64,000 bases of DNA from Isoetes taiwanensis. Its lineage: Eukaryota > Streptophyta > Lycopodiopsida > Isoetales > Isoetaceae. This document shows, piece after piece, positions 1 to 9,813 of the stretch. A program made the translations under genes and the position numbers. Below the pieces are notes generated by a model. That model was not told where the DNA came from, searched no databases, and saw nothing but the letters and a program-made list of their open reading frames with translations. The DNA is taken from assembly GCA_021234155.1 (NCBI GenBank), contig JAJEKV010000005.1:23699584-23763583 (forward strand), in the 5' to 3' direction. How positions within the stretch are numbered: the first letter of the stretch is position 1; the number at the start of each line of letters is the position of its first letter.

Positions 1-1045
1 AAGCGTACGATAGGGAAGCTTCTTGTGCCCTGCCAATGTGGAAAGAGCACGGAGGGTCCACCATGAAGCCTCGGCCTCTGGCCCTAAGTCCCGGGCTACA
101 AAAAGAACTTGCCCCTGCCGAAAAGCTGATAGGAAGAAGCAAGTGAGGTGGTTTCCCAATACTTTTCCTTGCGGAGTCTCTGACGTGGCAACCTCCTTAT
201 CCAAGTCCATAGGGACTTCTTCTTCCTTGAGTTCCTGCTGCTCTTCCTTCAAATGAGCAGGATTATGGTATAAATCCTCTCCCTCCTCATCCGAACCGGA
301 GGGAACTTCGACCATGTTAATGTTTGGGACATGAGGCCCCATAGCGGTAAAGGCATCCGGTGAAGGCTGAGATGGCGGATCCTGCATCACCAGTTCCCGA
401 AGAGATGGCGGATCCTGCATCACCAGTTCCCGAAGCCGTAGCAAAGTCTAAGCTGGCTCAATGGTCTCCTGGTGGAATTGGAGTAACTGCTGCACCTCCT
501 GGGGAAGGTCAATAGGAGCAAAGTCGATGAAATCATCCATACAGTACTCCGCTAACTCATAGAGTACATGGTCCTTGCGCCGGCGCTTAAACCATGCCTA
601 TATGCTCATCTTCTTCCTCCTCGGAAGGCTCAGGAAGTTTGCCTTTCTCTACTGGCAATGTCTCATCCTCAACGTACTGATCCATGAGGATGGCTAGGGC
701 AAAGGCAACTTCAAGATATTGTCGCCCCTGGTGCTGCACAACTGGCAGGTGCTTTCCCCATCTAAGCTTGCCCTTCAACACATCATACGCGTGGGTGTCA
801 CCCCCTAGCATATCTCGGACTACATCCCGTTCTAGATACAACTGGGGAGGTTCCCCAAGAGGAATACACAGAGGAAGCATCTCCTCTGTATAAAACACTA
901 GAAATCCGGCATAATCTGGGTGCCGCTGCATATTAGTGATGAGGTCAAGGCGCTGGCATAGAAAGGGCCGTAACAGGTCAAAGGGCGCTTGCGGATCCCA
1001 ATGCTCTCCATCCTGGTACCATGCAAGTAGATCGGTGGCAGCCAT
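1..1045 (-). pseudogene. second ORF of H3-fusion LTR element, broken and cut by window edge
   Basis: Reading leftwards from an ATG at 1045 (an upstream in-frame ATG exists at 1156), the frame encodes about 150 residues starting MAATDLLAWYQDGEHW and ending in an acidic tract before a stop at 587. Near 590 the reading shifts frame: coding-like sequence (AWFKRRRKDHVLYELAEY) continues in the next frame to about 540 and beyond, meets a TAG at 448-450, and then stays open to the window edge. I recognise no family. The second part is acidic (EEEGED-like and KEEQQELKEEE stretches) and contains an 11-codon tandem repeat. It lies downstream of the histone-H3 fusion on the same strand, 77 bases after its end if the 1156 start is used. 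That is the order expected of a second ORF in an LTR element. The frameshift and stop make it a likely pseudogene, unless recoding or splicing repairs it. Confidence 0.5.
371..436. repeat. 33-bp tandem duplication in coding-like sequence
   Basis: Two adjacent 33-bp copies (371-403 and 404-436) differ at only the last base. The unit length is a multiple of three, so on the minus strand it adds 11 residues (RELVMQDPPSL-like) without changing frame. That suggests the duplication happened while the ORF was still coding, or is very recent. Confidence 0.9.
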
Positions 1046-1182
1046 GGGCGCTGGAAGGAAGGAGGGAGGAAGAGAATTAGATATGAACAAATGAAAATGA
1101 AACTTTGAAGATCCTTTTGACTCTTTATTGATGCTGACATCAGCATTTTCGTACACAATACAAGGACAAAAATAAATTTTTA

Positions 1183-1188
1183 TTTATT
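1183..1188 (-). terminator. candidate polyadenylation signal of the H3-fusion gene
   Basis: On the minus strand an AATAAA lies about 45 bases after the H3-fusion stop codon, inside a very AT-rich stretch (1160-1210). This is the usual position for a plant near-upstream element. It suggests the first ORF could end its own transcript, but AT-rich DNA produces such hexamers by chance. Confidence 0.4.
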
Positions 1189-1232
1189 ATAACAAAAAAA
1201 ATATTTACAACGCAGGTATTCTCCAAAATTTT

Positions 1233-2444
1233 CTAAGGACGCTCTCCCCGAATCCTGCGGGCGAGGGCTAAATCCTTTGGCATTATGGTGACTCTCTTTG
1301 CGTGGATAGCGCAAAGATTCGCATCACCAAAAAGTGCCACTAAGTAGGCTTTTGCAGCCTCTTGGAGCGCTAGGATAGCAAAAGTCTGGAAGCGAAGGTC
1401 GGTTTTAAACTCTTGGGCTATCTCCCGAACCAACCTTTGAAAGGGCAGCTTCCGTATCAGAAGTTGCGTGGACTTCTGAAACTTACGGATCTCCCGTAGG
1501 GCCACGGTACTGGGTCTATACCGGTGGGGCTTCCTTGGTGGAGCAGGTGTGGGAGTCGGGCCCCTTTGCCGTGGTATCGTCTTGGCCCCAACGACAGGGC
1601 GGGAAGCATCCACCCGCTCCTGTCTCCAGCTGGAACTTGCATTCTTCCCAAAAGCTCCGCCAGTCTTCAACTTCTCCTTGTATTGGCTGCCGGACTTTCG
1701 GGCTACGGCTTTTCTCCGGTGTTTAATGGGCGTCCGATCCGCCGGGTTTGGCCCCTGCTCATTCTCTGGTCCCCCATCACCCTGCTGGTCCTGCTGTTCT
1801 TGTCGGGCCTTCTCCTCCTTTTCCTTTTGAATCCTTTCCTGCTCTTCCCGGAAGTCCTGAGCTCTCCTGAGGTCTTCTTCAACCTCATTGTACCGCTGGG
1901 TCATATCAATCTGGATCGTCGTCAAATAATCCAGGCTGATGTCCAGAATCTCTCCCCACATGAAGCTCTGGGAAGCCTCATGCCACTGATATGGGGGAAT
2001 CTCGATTGCCCTGCCGTCAATGACGACAACTCCATCTCCTAAATACCTATACTCTCGACCTCGAGCCGCCGTATTGGCTCGTTCTATTTCTCTGCGGTCA
2101 TCCTCCCTGGCCAAGTTCCGGATACGGTCGGCCTCTGTTCTTATGTCCTCCTCTTCAGTGTGGCCCTCACATTCAGGAGGATAGAATTTAAACAACATCA
2201 TGACCAGGTCAGGTTGCTCGGCCATGGTATAAGGAAGCTGTCGGAGATTTAACCTAATAAAAAACGGCTCTGAGTAATGGTAGATTGGAAAGGGTATCCT
2301 AGCGTCGTTGGCAAATCTATTTACCAACTTATCTAGAAGTATGTCAATCAAAGCAGGGTCAGTGGCCATATGCCGGGCGATCAAAGCATAGATCTGGGCT
2401 ATAGTAAGGGTAGTGGGGTCCATGGTGCTCTTGGTGTTGGCCAT
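1233..2444 (-). CDS. novel N-terminal domain fused to a histone H3 fold
   Basis: Uninterrupted 403-residue frame. Residues ~305-403 are a histone H3 core: the run starts [20 protein letters not shown], continues with [17 protein letters not shown] and TDLRFQ, and ends [20 protein letters not shown] then RRIRGERP. It has the same length as canonical H3 from about K37 to the C-terminus and ends where H3 ends. Residues ~245-300 resemble an H3-like basic tail, including an ARKS motif as around H3 K9, but with a longer proline-rich linker. Residues 1-240 match no family I know. They include a helical N-terminus, a domain with [16 protein letters not shown], and a charged coiled-coil-like stretch around 190-220. 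In-frame upstream sequence is open but has no ATG, so M1 at 2444 (or M8 at 2423) is the likely start. The ORF lies ~680 bases inside a Met-type primer binding site, i.e. in the gag position of an LTR element. A capture of host H3 is inferred. Confidence 0.8.
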   Translation of the reverse strand: MANTKSTMDPTTLTIAQIYALIARHMATDPALIDILLDKLVNRFANDARIPFPIYHYSEPFFIRLNLRQLPYTMAEQPDLVMMLFKFYPPECEGHTEEEDIRTEADRIRNLAREDDRREIERANTAARGREYRYLGDGVVVIDGRAIEIPPYQWHEASQSFMWGEILDISLDYLTTIQIDMTQRYNEVEEDLRRAQDFREEQERIQKEKEEKARQEQQDQQGDGGPENEQGPNPADRTPIKHRRKAVARKSGSQYKEKLKTGGAFGKNASSSWRQERVDASRPVVGAKTIPRQRGPTPTPAPPRKPHRYRPSTVALREIRKFQKSTQLLIRKLPFQRLVREIAQEFKTDLRFQTFAILALQEAAKAYLVALFGDANLCAIHAKRVTIMPKDLALARRIRGERP

Positions 2445-2716
2445 AACTATGGCGCTGGGGTCGATAGACGGCGGGAAGGAGGCGCTGGTGGTTAAGGCGA
2501 CGATAGGGGAGGCGCTAGGGTCAGAGAAGGCGGTAGGGATAAACCAGGATGGAAAGGCAAGGTCGGGTCCGGTGGCTATGGCGGTCGTCCAGCTTAGTGG
2601 GCGGAGGTACAGAAGGCAAGGCGGACATAATAATTTTAACGGCCGCCTAACTTTTAAATTTTAAAAAATTTCTGATTAACTTATTATATATATATTTTTT
2701 TTTGTATTAAAAAAAA

Positions 2717-2724
2717 TATTTATA
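2717..2724 (-). promoter_or_regulatory. TATAAATA box upstream of the H3-fusion ORF
   Basis: A TATAAATA lies 273 bases upstream of the ORF start on the minus strand, followed by a second TA-rich run near 2680-2695. It could drive an internal transcript separate from the LTR promoter. The motif is common in AT-rich DNA, so this is tentative. Confidence 0.3.
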
Positions 2725-3124
2725 CGGCGGGAATACGCGGAAATATCTGGTGGTCGGCCGACAAAGATTATACGCCCCACCCTGATCGCAAGTCGACGAA
2801 AATCAGCGGGCCCGACTTGACTTTCGGGGCCCTCGCGGGCCATTTTTCGCCCCGACGCATCGTTCTAGGGTATTTGGGGTACGCCCGATCCAATGGAGCC
2901 GTTTCCGCCTTCGTCCAAGCTACCTACAAAAAGTTATAGCCCCTCCAAACTTGGGTCTTCTAGTCGCCCTAACTTCTTTTAACCTACAATTTCTTACTTT
3001 AACCTAACACAAAGCCAAACATCAAAGAAAACTAAGCCACACACTAAATTAGCCTCCTACCTAACTAATGAACTACGAAGTTAGGGTTTGGCAGATGCTA
3101 TGATTCTGGGCAACAGCAAATCAC

Positions 3125-3136
3125 GGCTCGATACCA
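3125..3136 (-). promoter_or_regulatory. primer binding site, initiator-Met tRNA type
   Basis: The minus strand reads TGGTATCGAGCC, which is the plant LTR-element primer site TGGTATCAGAGCC with one base missing. It lies a few bases after a CA dinucleotide that can end the LTR at 3140. It places the 5' LTR to the right and the internal region, with the histone-H3 fusion, to the left. Confidence 0.65.
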
Positions 3137-3139
3137 CCT

Positions 3140-4723
3140 TGTGGACGCCTCCCAACACATATCGACTTTCGGGACGTATACATACGGGACTTTCCCCTCC
3201 CATGGCAACCAACTCACCATGAGCGGGGCCCTCCGTCTAACTTTCGGGCCATCTATAAAAGATGCTCAAGTGAAGGACGCGGAGGGGTCATTCGCCCACG
3301 CCTTCAATGGGGCTCCTACGTCGCGGAAGCGTGAATACAAGGTTAGCACACAGCATAATCATATCATAATTTACCACCACGAGGGGTGGCACATCCATCC
3401 AAGTGACAACAACAAAGAATATGCATTTTAATACTAAGGAAGACACCCAAACCCATGGTTCTACCCCGGCTCAGACTCCAGTGAGGATCGACTGACGGCT
3501 AGGTCTCAAGAGATCAGCAGACCGAATCTTGACATGGCGTTGGCTGGCATAGAACATCGGCTAGGGTTGTCCACTCCATCCGCCCCTCCTGTGCACACTT
3601 TGCAGATGAGTCCAATCATGCTATGGCATCACTATAGCCTTCCGGACACGCAGACTCAAGGTATCACCCTTCGAGCCTAATCCAGGGTTCATGAAGCCCC
3701 GTCCAATGAGGCAGGTCGGGGAAGTGTTCCCTTCCAAGATCACAGTGGTTCCATGGTGAGCTAGAGAATGCGTGCCGCATCAGCGACCCCCGCATCCGTA
3801 CCCGACTTACTCACCCTAAATCTACTCAAAGCACGTGGTGCCCCATAATGGGTCACACCCTCTGCACTGTGGAGTGTCGGATCCATACCCAGCCCTCACG
3901 TGACCCGGCCATCGCCTAGCCCATTGTAGGGAGTCTCGGGGAGCCTTTTATGTTTGTGCAAGACCCCACCCCCACTTCACCATCAAGGGCCCCTTATCCG
4001 GGTGCTAAGCAATTCCATAGCATCCACCACTCGGTGGTCTCTTTGTGCGCAGCCGCATCTAAGGGGAAATATTGGGGATCAACCTAGGAGTATACTACTA
4101 ACATGGCTCAGAGGTCTCTACCCCCCCTCCCCTTAATTCCCCCATTTCCGAATAATACTATGCAAAGAACTATCAATCCATCCTTTAAGAGCAAGACAAA
4201 TAAAGAGAACTCACCTTTACAATCAAGGGTTAGTTCCTACAAGTAAAGTAACAGAGAGAATGTGACGAAACAACACAACAAGTGCCCAACCGTGGGCTAC
4301 CCTAGAATTCTCAAGCTATACTAACCACCCACCCGAAGTTCCTCATTGATCCGTTGCCATTTGATGCTCCCATCTTCCCCGGACTTGGCGCCACCGACAC
4401 ACTGTGTAAAGGTGCTTGGCAAGGTGGTGGGCGCCTCGCCTGCTCCTCTTGGACGATTTTGGGAGTCAATCGGGCTAGGGGTCAAGTTGATGACCCAAAT
4501 TGGAACTTCCCATGTCGGCCAATCAATTAGGCCGTGGCGCCCCCTAAATAGCCAATTAGTCCAATTCAAATAATTGGATAATTATCCTTTAATGGTTAAT
4601 TTAACATAGCTAATGAAATCCCTTTTAGGTCAATGTCAAAATACCCCATGGTGGCGTACCTTTGTTGGTGACGTGTCAGCATATTATTTATACATATTCC
4701 GTATAAATATATGGAACGTCACA
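3140..4723 (-). mobile_element. LTR shared by two tandem copies of the H3-fusion element
   Basis: On the minus strand this begins TGTGACGTTCC at 4723, directly after a polypurine tract, and ends ...CCACA at 3140, directly before the primer binding site. It therefore acts as the 3' LTR of one copy and the 5' LTR of the next. Its first ~420 bases (4305-4723) are repeated at 5383-5808. Length is about 1.58 kb. The remainder (3140-4304) has only short chance ORFs. Confidence 0.6.
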
Positions 4724-5382
4724 TTCTCCCCCCCTTAGAAATAATGTTGTCCTCAGCATTGGGGTTAGTTAATCAGAGACAGTTACTTGAAGAAACTGAA
4801 GTAGGAGAAAGTATACTTAAGAAAGGAAGATAACTCATTATTTCAAACAGTAATACATTGAAGTTGAAAATATATCCGAAAGTGCAAGCATCAAAGTGGA
4901 TTTTCTGTAGACTTATCATCAAAGAAAATTCATGGACCGAAGTCCAATTTTGAAGACATCATAGACGACGAAAATAACACATGTAAACAAAGCGGATCTG
5001 AAGAAGTCGGACCATCAGCAACCCTTATACATGGGCAGGTCACGAACTGCTCACTGGCCTGCGCATGTCGATATATTAGTATGTATAAATAATATAAATA
5101 AATTGTGGTTGAAGGGACCACCCCCTATAATGAATAAAAGAAAATCTATCTACAAGGGAACTTATCATGGCTATGGTTCGCAATTCATTGCGGCGTAAGG
5201 AATGGTGAAGTTCCTATTATAGCCAAGATGAACGCGGCCTATGAACTACATGCTTTCCAGGCAATTCGCGGTCATGTCCACATTGACAGTACACCACGTC
5301 CTAGGGAACACGAAGGTGATCCCATCATCGGTAACTATTATCAAGTACGATGTATCTACCCCTCTAGTGCATGATTCTCGGC
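4724..5382 (-). mobile_element. 3' end of internal region and polypurine tract of the upstream copy
   Basis: Minus strand 4736-4724 is a purine run (AAGGGGGGGAGAA) immediately before the LTR start, preceded by the GAGGACAAC context typical of Ty3-type pol ends. The rest has no recognisable domain. On the plus strand, 5201-5374 is open without a recognisable product. A large deletion must separate this piece from the truncated LTR at 5383. Confidence 0.5.
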
Positions 5383-5808
5383 GAATTCTCAAGCTATACT
5401 AACCACCCACCTGAGTTCCTGCTGGATCCGTTGCCATTTGGTGCTTCCATCTTCCCTGGACTTGGCGCTCAGCTCTGGACACACAGGTAAAGGTGCTTGG
5501 CAAGGTGGGCGCTCAGCTCCTGCTCCTCTTGGACGATTTTGGGAGTCAATCAGGGCTAGGGGTCAAGTTGATGACCCAAATTGGAACTTCCCATGCTGGC
5601 CAATCGAATTAGACCAGGTGGCGCTCCCCTAAATAGCCAATTAGTCCAATTCAAATAATTGGATAATTATCCTTTAATGGTTAATTTAACATAGCTAATT
5701 AAATCCCTTTTAGGTCAATGTCAAAATACTCCATGGTGGCGTACCTTTGTTGGTGACGTGTCAGCATATTATTTATACGTATTCCGTTTTAATACATGGA
5801 ACGTCACA
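5383..5808 (-). mobile_element. truncated 5' LTR of the upstream copy
   Basis: Aligns along its length to 4305-4723, starting with the same TGTGACGTTCC at 5808 on the minus strand. It is preceded by unrelated sequence rather than a polypurine tract, as expected of a 5' LTR at an insertion edge. It stops at 5383 where the homology breaks off inside the LTR. Confidence 0.6.
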
Positions 5809-7240
5809 CACAGAGAGTCAGGAGGTGGACCAGGGATGCCTATAGTCCTTGTTTCACTACGGGGTGGATTATTTGAAGAAATGAAAGGAGTTTGTGACAG
5901 AACTGGAGAACGAATTGCAAATGGAATGCTACCTGGTGGTATTGGTGGACGAACCGGCAGAAATCCTCGGCGACCATTTGGTCTATAGCGCGGCTGAATT
6001 TTGATTGTAGAGCTTCTGTGCAACACCACCTTCTGCAACACCGAAATCAGCATCACCAAAATGCTTCCAGGGATTTGAAAACGTTCATATATTTGGACGG
6101 TTTTAATAGGTGCCAAGTAAGAAAAAAATTTCCACGTGTTGCCATCTATGAAATTCCTATTGATGGGAATCCTTCCATCCGAGGCAAGAGCCGGTGGAAC
6201 TGATTCTTATCAACATAGCTCTCTTCTTGTCAAAACTTTGCATGTGACCCTTTTTTTTTTTTTGAATGGACGGCAAACAATCCCTATCGACGGCAACAAG
6301 TGACCAGACCCTAATAGCACAAATGTTTGCGCACCTAATGAAGCGGCCTATTGGATGTATTGGATGAGACGTTTTAATCGTGGCCATTGGTGCGTGAAAC
6401 CGACGGTCTACAACAAAAACCCCATTTATTATTTCGAAGCCGACTGCTTGGTTCGGCCGGATTTATATCTTGCTTCTAAGCTTCCCAAATCCGCCTCCTG
6501 ATTTTCCGCATTTCTTAGCTTTCTGCTTGGTTTCTTCGTGCAAATTTTTGCCTACCATAAACCATTTTGCTATTTGCATTTTTTTCAGAGATGCCGCTGG
6601 ATTGAGCGTTTGTTTTTGCCAGATATGGTGCAAAAGGGTGATCAGGCTTCCAGCTCCAAGTGCGAATTCTTAGGGGCCAGGTTTAGATTTATGAGCTAAA
6701 TAGGCAGACGGCTAGATGGCTGCAGCAAAGCTCGAAGGCGGCTCAACCCGGCGCCACTTTTGTCTGCCTTCACAATCTTCTTGCCGCTTTGTTTTCCCCC
6801 TAGGGGAGGGTCGCCATTCAGGGCGGCGGAACCATTGGCGGACGTGGCACTATTTTTGGCAGACGTGGAAAAGGCCACAGAACAAATTAGGAAAAGGGGG
6901 GAAGTGTTTCGTAAGCAATTTTTCAAGGCTCAGCAACAATCGAAGTAAGGTTCCAGCGAAGGACCAGAGAAGGCTGGAGTTTCGCAAGGAGTCTTGGAAG
7001 TATGAAGTCTTGAATGGAAGTATCGGATTCTTGTAAAGTCTTGCAAGGAGTCTTGCAAGTGGAAGCTGTGATTTTCCAAGAATGTCTAATAACATGAAAT
7101 TCTTGAGGTAGGCATATAACAGTTTTCTTAAAATTTGTTCTAAGCTCATATTTCAGTGTTATTTGTGAAATTTAGTTGTTCTTTGGTCTGTAACAAATGT
7201 TTATTGTCTCTTAAGGATCGAATTATGTTTATTAGTAGGA
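5809..7240. other. no recognisable gene
   Basis: This stretch holds short frames only. One plus-strand frame through 5815-5988 is Gly/Arg-rich (GGGPGMPIVLVSLRGG) and ends in a stop. Another, 6760-6948, encodes a 62-residue peptide with a charged helical C-terminus (DVEKATEQIRKRGEVFRKQF). Neither matches a family I can name. There is a T-run at 6249-6263. Confidence 0.4.
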
Positions 7241-7350
7241 TTGAATTCTGTTGCAGGGCTAGTATGATAGGATTCTGTTGCAGGGCTAGTATGATATGAT
7301 AGAATTATGTTTAGTAGTAGGATAGAATTCTGTTGCAGGGCTAATATGAT
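7241..7350. repeat. short tandem repeat with GATTCTGTTGCAGGGCTA unit
   Basis: Three copies of a unit containing ATTCTGTTGCAGGGCTA occur at about 7244, 7269 and 7327, with variable spacers rich in AGTATGATAG. It is a local degenerate tandem array with no coding signal. Confidence 0.7.
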
Positions 7351-7492
7351 AGGACTTCTCTATTTTCCACATATTGATGATTCACGCAGACCTGATTCGA
7401 TCGTTTTAGTATATCTAGCTACAACCTCAGCTTCATTTTCTAAACTCCTATTTATGTTTTTCACCTATTTAATTATTTTTTGGGATCGTCAA

Positions 7493-7570
7493 CATCAACT
7501 GAAGACTGACATAGATAGGGCGATGGCACTATCAGTGCAGGAGCAGATAGACGAATGGCATCTTCTATAG
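7493..7570 (+). pseudogene. ubiquitin-interacting motif fragment (DA1-like)
   Basis: The end of a plus-strand frame reads DIDRAMALSVQEQIDEW and then stops. This has the UIM pattern (acidic residue, hydrophobics, Ala-x-x-x-Ser, acidic/polar tail) and is close to the DIDRAIALSL form of DA1-family growth regulators. Nothing else of DA1 (LIM or peptidase domain) is visible nearby, so it is a single-exon fragment. A UIM is short, so assignment to DA1 rather than another UIM protein is tentative. Confidence 0.45.
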
Positions 7571-7740
7571 CGCATTTGAAACAGGTCTGATAGAGAAGAG
7601 CTCAAATGTTTCTGACGTAGCTTTGCAAGATGCAGTTTCAATTTCTGATTCTCCTTATGCATTTGCAATAACGACTCTGTTTGGTACTGGTAACATCCAG
7701 GGATAGCATTAAAAATCATATGAAAGAAACATAGTTAAGT

Positions 7741-7848
7741 CTATGTCCGAAGACTTGATCCTCTGGAAGGGAGGGACAGATCCGTGGCTGGCCTTGCACA
7801 TATCACCTCAAATAGCACAACTCCAAAAGAGTATACATCAGACTTTTT
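7741..7848 (-). pseudogene. receptor-like kinase fragment (subdomain IX)
   Basis: On the minus strand the frame reads [20 protein letters not shown], which is the protein-kinase subdomain IX signature. The CARPA form is typical of the FERONIA/CrRLK1L and related receptor kinases. It ends at a TAG at 7743-7741 soon after. The upstream part is interrupted by stops. Only about 36 residues remain. It is antisense to the neighbouring UIM and LRR fragments, so these are not parts of one gene. Confidence 0.75.
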
Positions 7849-8545
7849 AGAATTCAAGACACGGAAGACAATAAGCTAATCTTGCAAGTGTCATATGCTC
7901 CCATGATTAAAGATCAAGGAGCTTAACCTTGATAGAAACTAGCTGAAAGCTTTCTCTCATTGCAGCCTCTTTACCAAATCCTCTTTACCAAATCTGAAGC
8001 CTAATGGTAATGATAATGTGGAATGGCATCCCTTTCTTTCTTCTTCTAGTGCTCTTTGAACAGAGACTATTTTCATGGTTTTCACCAAGACTATGCCAAG
8101 TTGCCATTCAACACATAAAGCACAAATTCTCGAGTGTTCTGCAACTTCCTGTAAAGGAATTTCTGTTTTTTTTTTTAAATACGATCAAGCATTGATGTGC
8201 ATGTTTCACCAGTCAAGCAGCAAATTTCAAGTGTACTGAACCAAATTTGGCATTTATGAATATTTTTTCCAGATGCCATGTGTGTATGTAACACCGTGGA
8301 ATCAACCTCTCAAGTATTCTGTAATTAAACCTGAGTCAGAGAAAGTAGAACTTCGCGTAAAGCCTGATTTGCCAAAGCTCATTTAGTACATGTGATGGGC
8401 AGCACCTGCGTTATGAGACAGCACACCTGTGATTTCGTGACTTCCTCGCAACTGGAGTTCAGAAAAGATGTGGAAGCCCTTTTAGAGCAGTGTAAAGAAG
8501 AAATACCCAGCATATGATCCTCACTGGCTATCAACAGAGATCCAT

Positions 8546-9159
8546 ATGATTCTCACTGGTAAAGTACCCAGCATTATAGGAAACTTGTCCAATCTCAGGG
8601 TGCTGATGCTGAATCAGAACAAGTCGAAAGGGGATTTGTCAACCAGCATTGGAATGTTGGGTAGGCTTAAAATTCTGGATGTTGGGTGGAATAGCATCTC
8701 AGGTTCTTTTCCAAACAGTATGGCTGGAATGTCTGCATTACAATATCTATCATTGAGATGGGGGGTTATATTCCTGAGTGGATTGGGAATTTCACCAACT
8801 TGGGACAGCTGATTCTGTGGCAAAACAACTTCATTGGGGGCATTCCTGTGGGGCTGGCAAATCTAACGTCCATGAAAACTCGCCCAAGTTCAGATAAGCT
8901 AGACCCTGACACCATAGATCTTAAGTTCGAAGAAAACTTGCTTCCAACAAGGGGAGCCAGCAAGAGCAACCTTTCTTACTTCTACCATGCCTCCCCCATT
9001 ATACTAGATCTTTGTGACAACGATCTCACTGGATCCATACCACCTGAATTGGGCATGCTTCACAACTTGCAGCAGTTGTGGCTCTGCGGCAACCGCCTGT
9101 CTGCTTCAATTCCTGCCTCACTCTCCTATGCAGCTGATCTCACTCTCCTATTGAGCTGA
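8546..9159 (+). pseudogene. leucine-rich-repeat receptor fragment with frameshift
   Basis: The first frame (8546-8812) has three plant-type LRRs (GKVPSIIGNLSNLRVLMLNQ, then GRLKILDVGWNSISGSFP). Near 8755 the coding sense moves to another frame (8758-9159) with more LRRs (GGYIPEWIGNFTNLGQLIL and GSIPPELGMLHNLQQLWL). Between them is a non-LRR island of ~60 residues. LRR receptors such as PSKR/PSY1R carry comparable islands, so a member of that broad subfamily is possible. No signal peptide, membrane segment or kinase follows. It stops at 9159. It is a broken fragment. Confidence 0.8.
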
Positions 9160-9198
9160 TCTCATTCATCTCCTATGCAGTGGCTATCAACAGAAGAT

Positions 9199-9348
9199 CC
9201 ATATGATCCTGGCTATCAACAGAGGCTTTACAGATATACTCAATTATCCAGGGCATCTTGGATACTAGTTAACACGGTGGAAGATTTGGAGCCTGGTGTT
9301 TTGGCTGCCTTAGGCCCCAAATATATTGCAGTTGGCCCTTTGATGTGA
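9199..9348 (+). pseudogene. UDP-glycosyltransferase (GT1) fragment
   Basis: A 49-residue stretch reads YDPGYQQRLYRYTQLSRASW followed by ILVNTVEDLEPGVLAALG and KYIAVGPLM, then stops. The W-ILVNT-x-x-x-LE ... (P)IGPL pattern lies in the linker between the two GT1 domains of plant UGTs, upstream of the PSPG box. No PSPG box follows. A short duplicate of its start (CTGGCTATCAACAGAG) occurs at about 8522. It is a single-exon fragment, adjacent to the LRR fragment but from an unrelated family. Confidence 0.7.
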
Positions 9349-9349
9349 T

Positions 9350-9442
9350 GGAGGCAGCACCTGCGTTATGAGACATGAGCACCTACATTATGAGACATGG
9401 AGTATGAGACATGGGCACCTGCATTATGAGACATGAGCTCCA
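9350..9442. repeat. degenerate tandem repeat of a TTATGAGACATG word
   Basis: Four imperfect copies of CACCT(G/A)C(G/A)TTATGAGACATG follow the UGT fragment. A fifth copy occurs at about 8400, in front of the LRR fragment. The LRR/UGT fragments are therefore bracketed by related sequence. Confidence 0.7.
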
Positions 9443-9813
9443 GAATGATGGGTTTTGGAATAACTTCCTAGTGCAGATGTGGAAAGTGGAGCAATTAAGG
9501 ACGCAGGGAGAGCATTTGACAATATGAAATCCAGAAAATGACATACTGACTTCTATATTTTCCACATATTGAATGCATGATATTTTTTTTTAGTTGAATG
9601 TTATTCCTTTCTAAGATGTTAATAATTGATCTATCTTTCTTTGGACAGATTTTGTGCTTGCAGATTTTTCCTTCTTAACAAATCCTGCTATCAATATCTG
9701 GTCGTTCTTGCTTTTTCTTGGAGTAGCTTTGTGCTATAACCTCTATTCAAAAAAAGTCAGTAGGTTTCTTAATCATTCCATATTGTTTATCTTGTTACTG
9801 ACAAGTAATATCC

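Noticed and set aside
1524-2042. 172-residue plus-strand ORF with hydrophobic Leu-rich stretch
   Set aside because: It is the antisense shadow of the histone-H3 fusion gene, whose minus-strand frame has clear homology.
3125-3136. Possible endogenous pararetrovirus (Met-tRNA primer site is also used by such viruses)
   Set aside because: LTR-like direct repeats and a polypurine tract are present, and no movement, coat or other viral domain is visible. An LTR retrotransposon explains the signals better.
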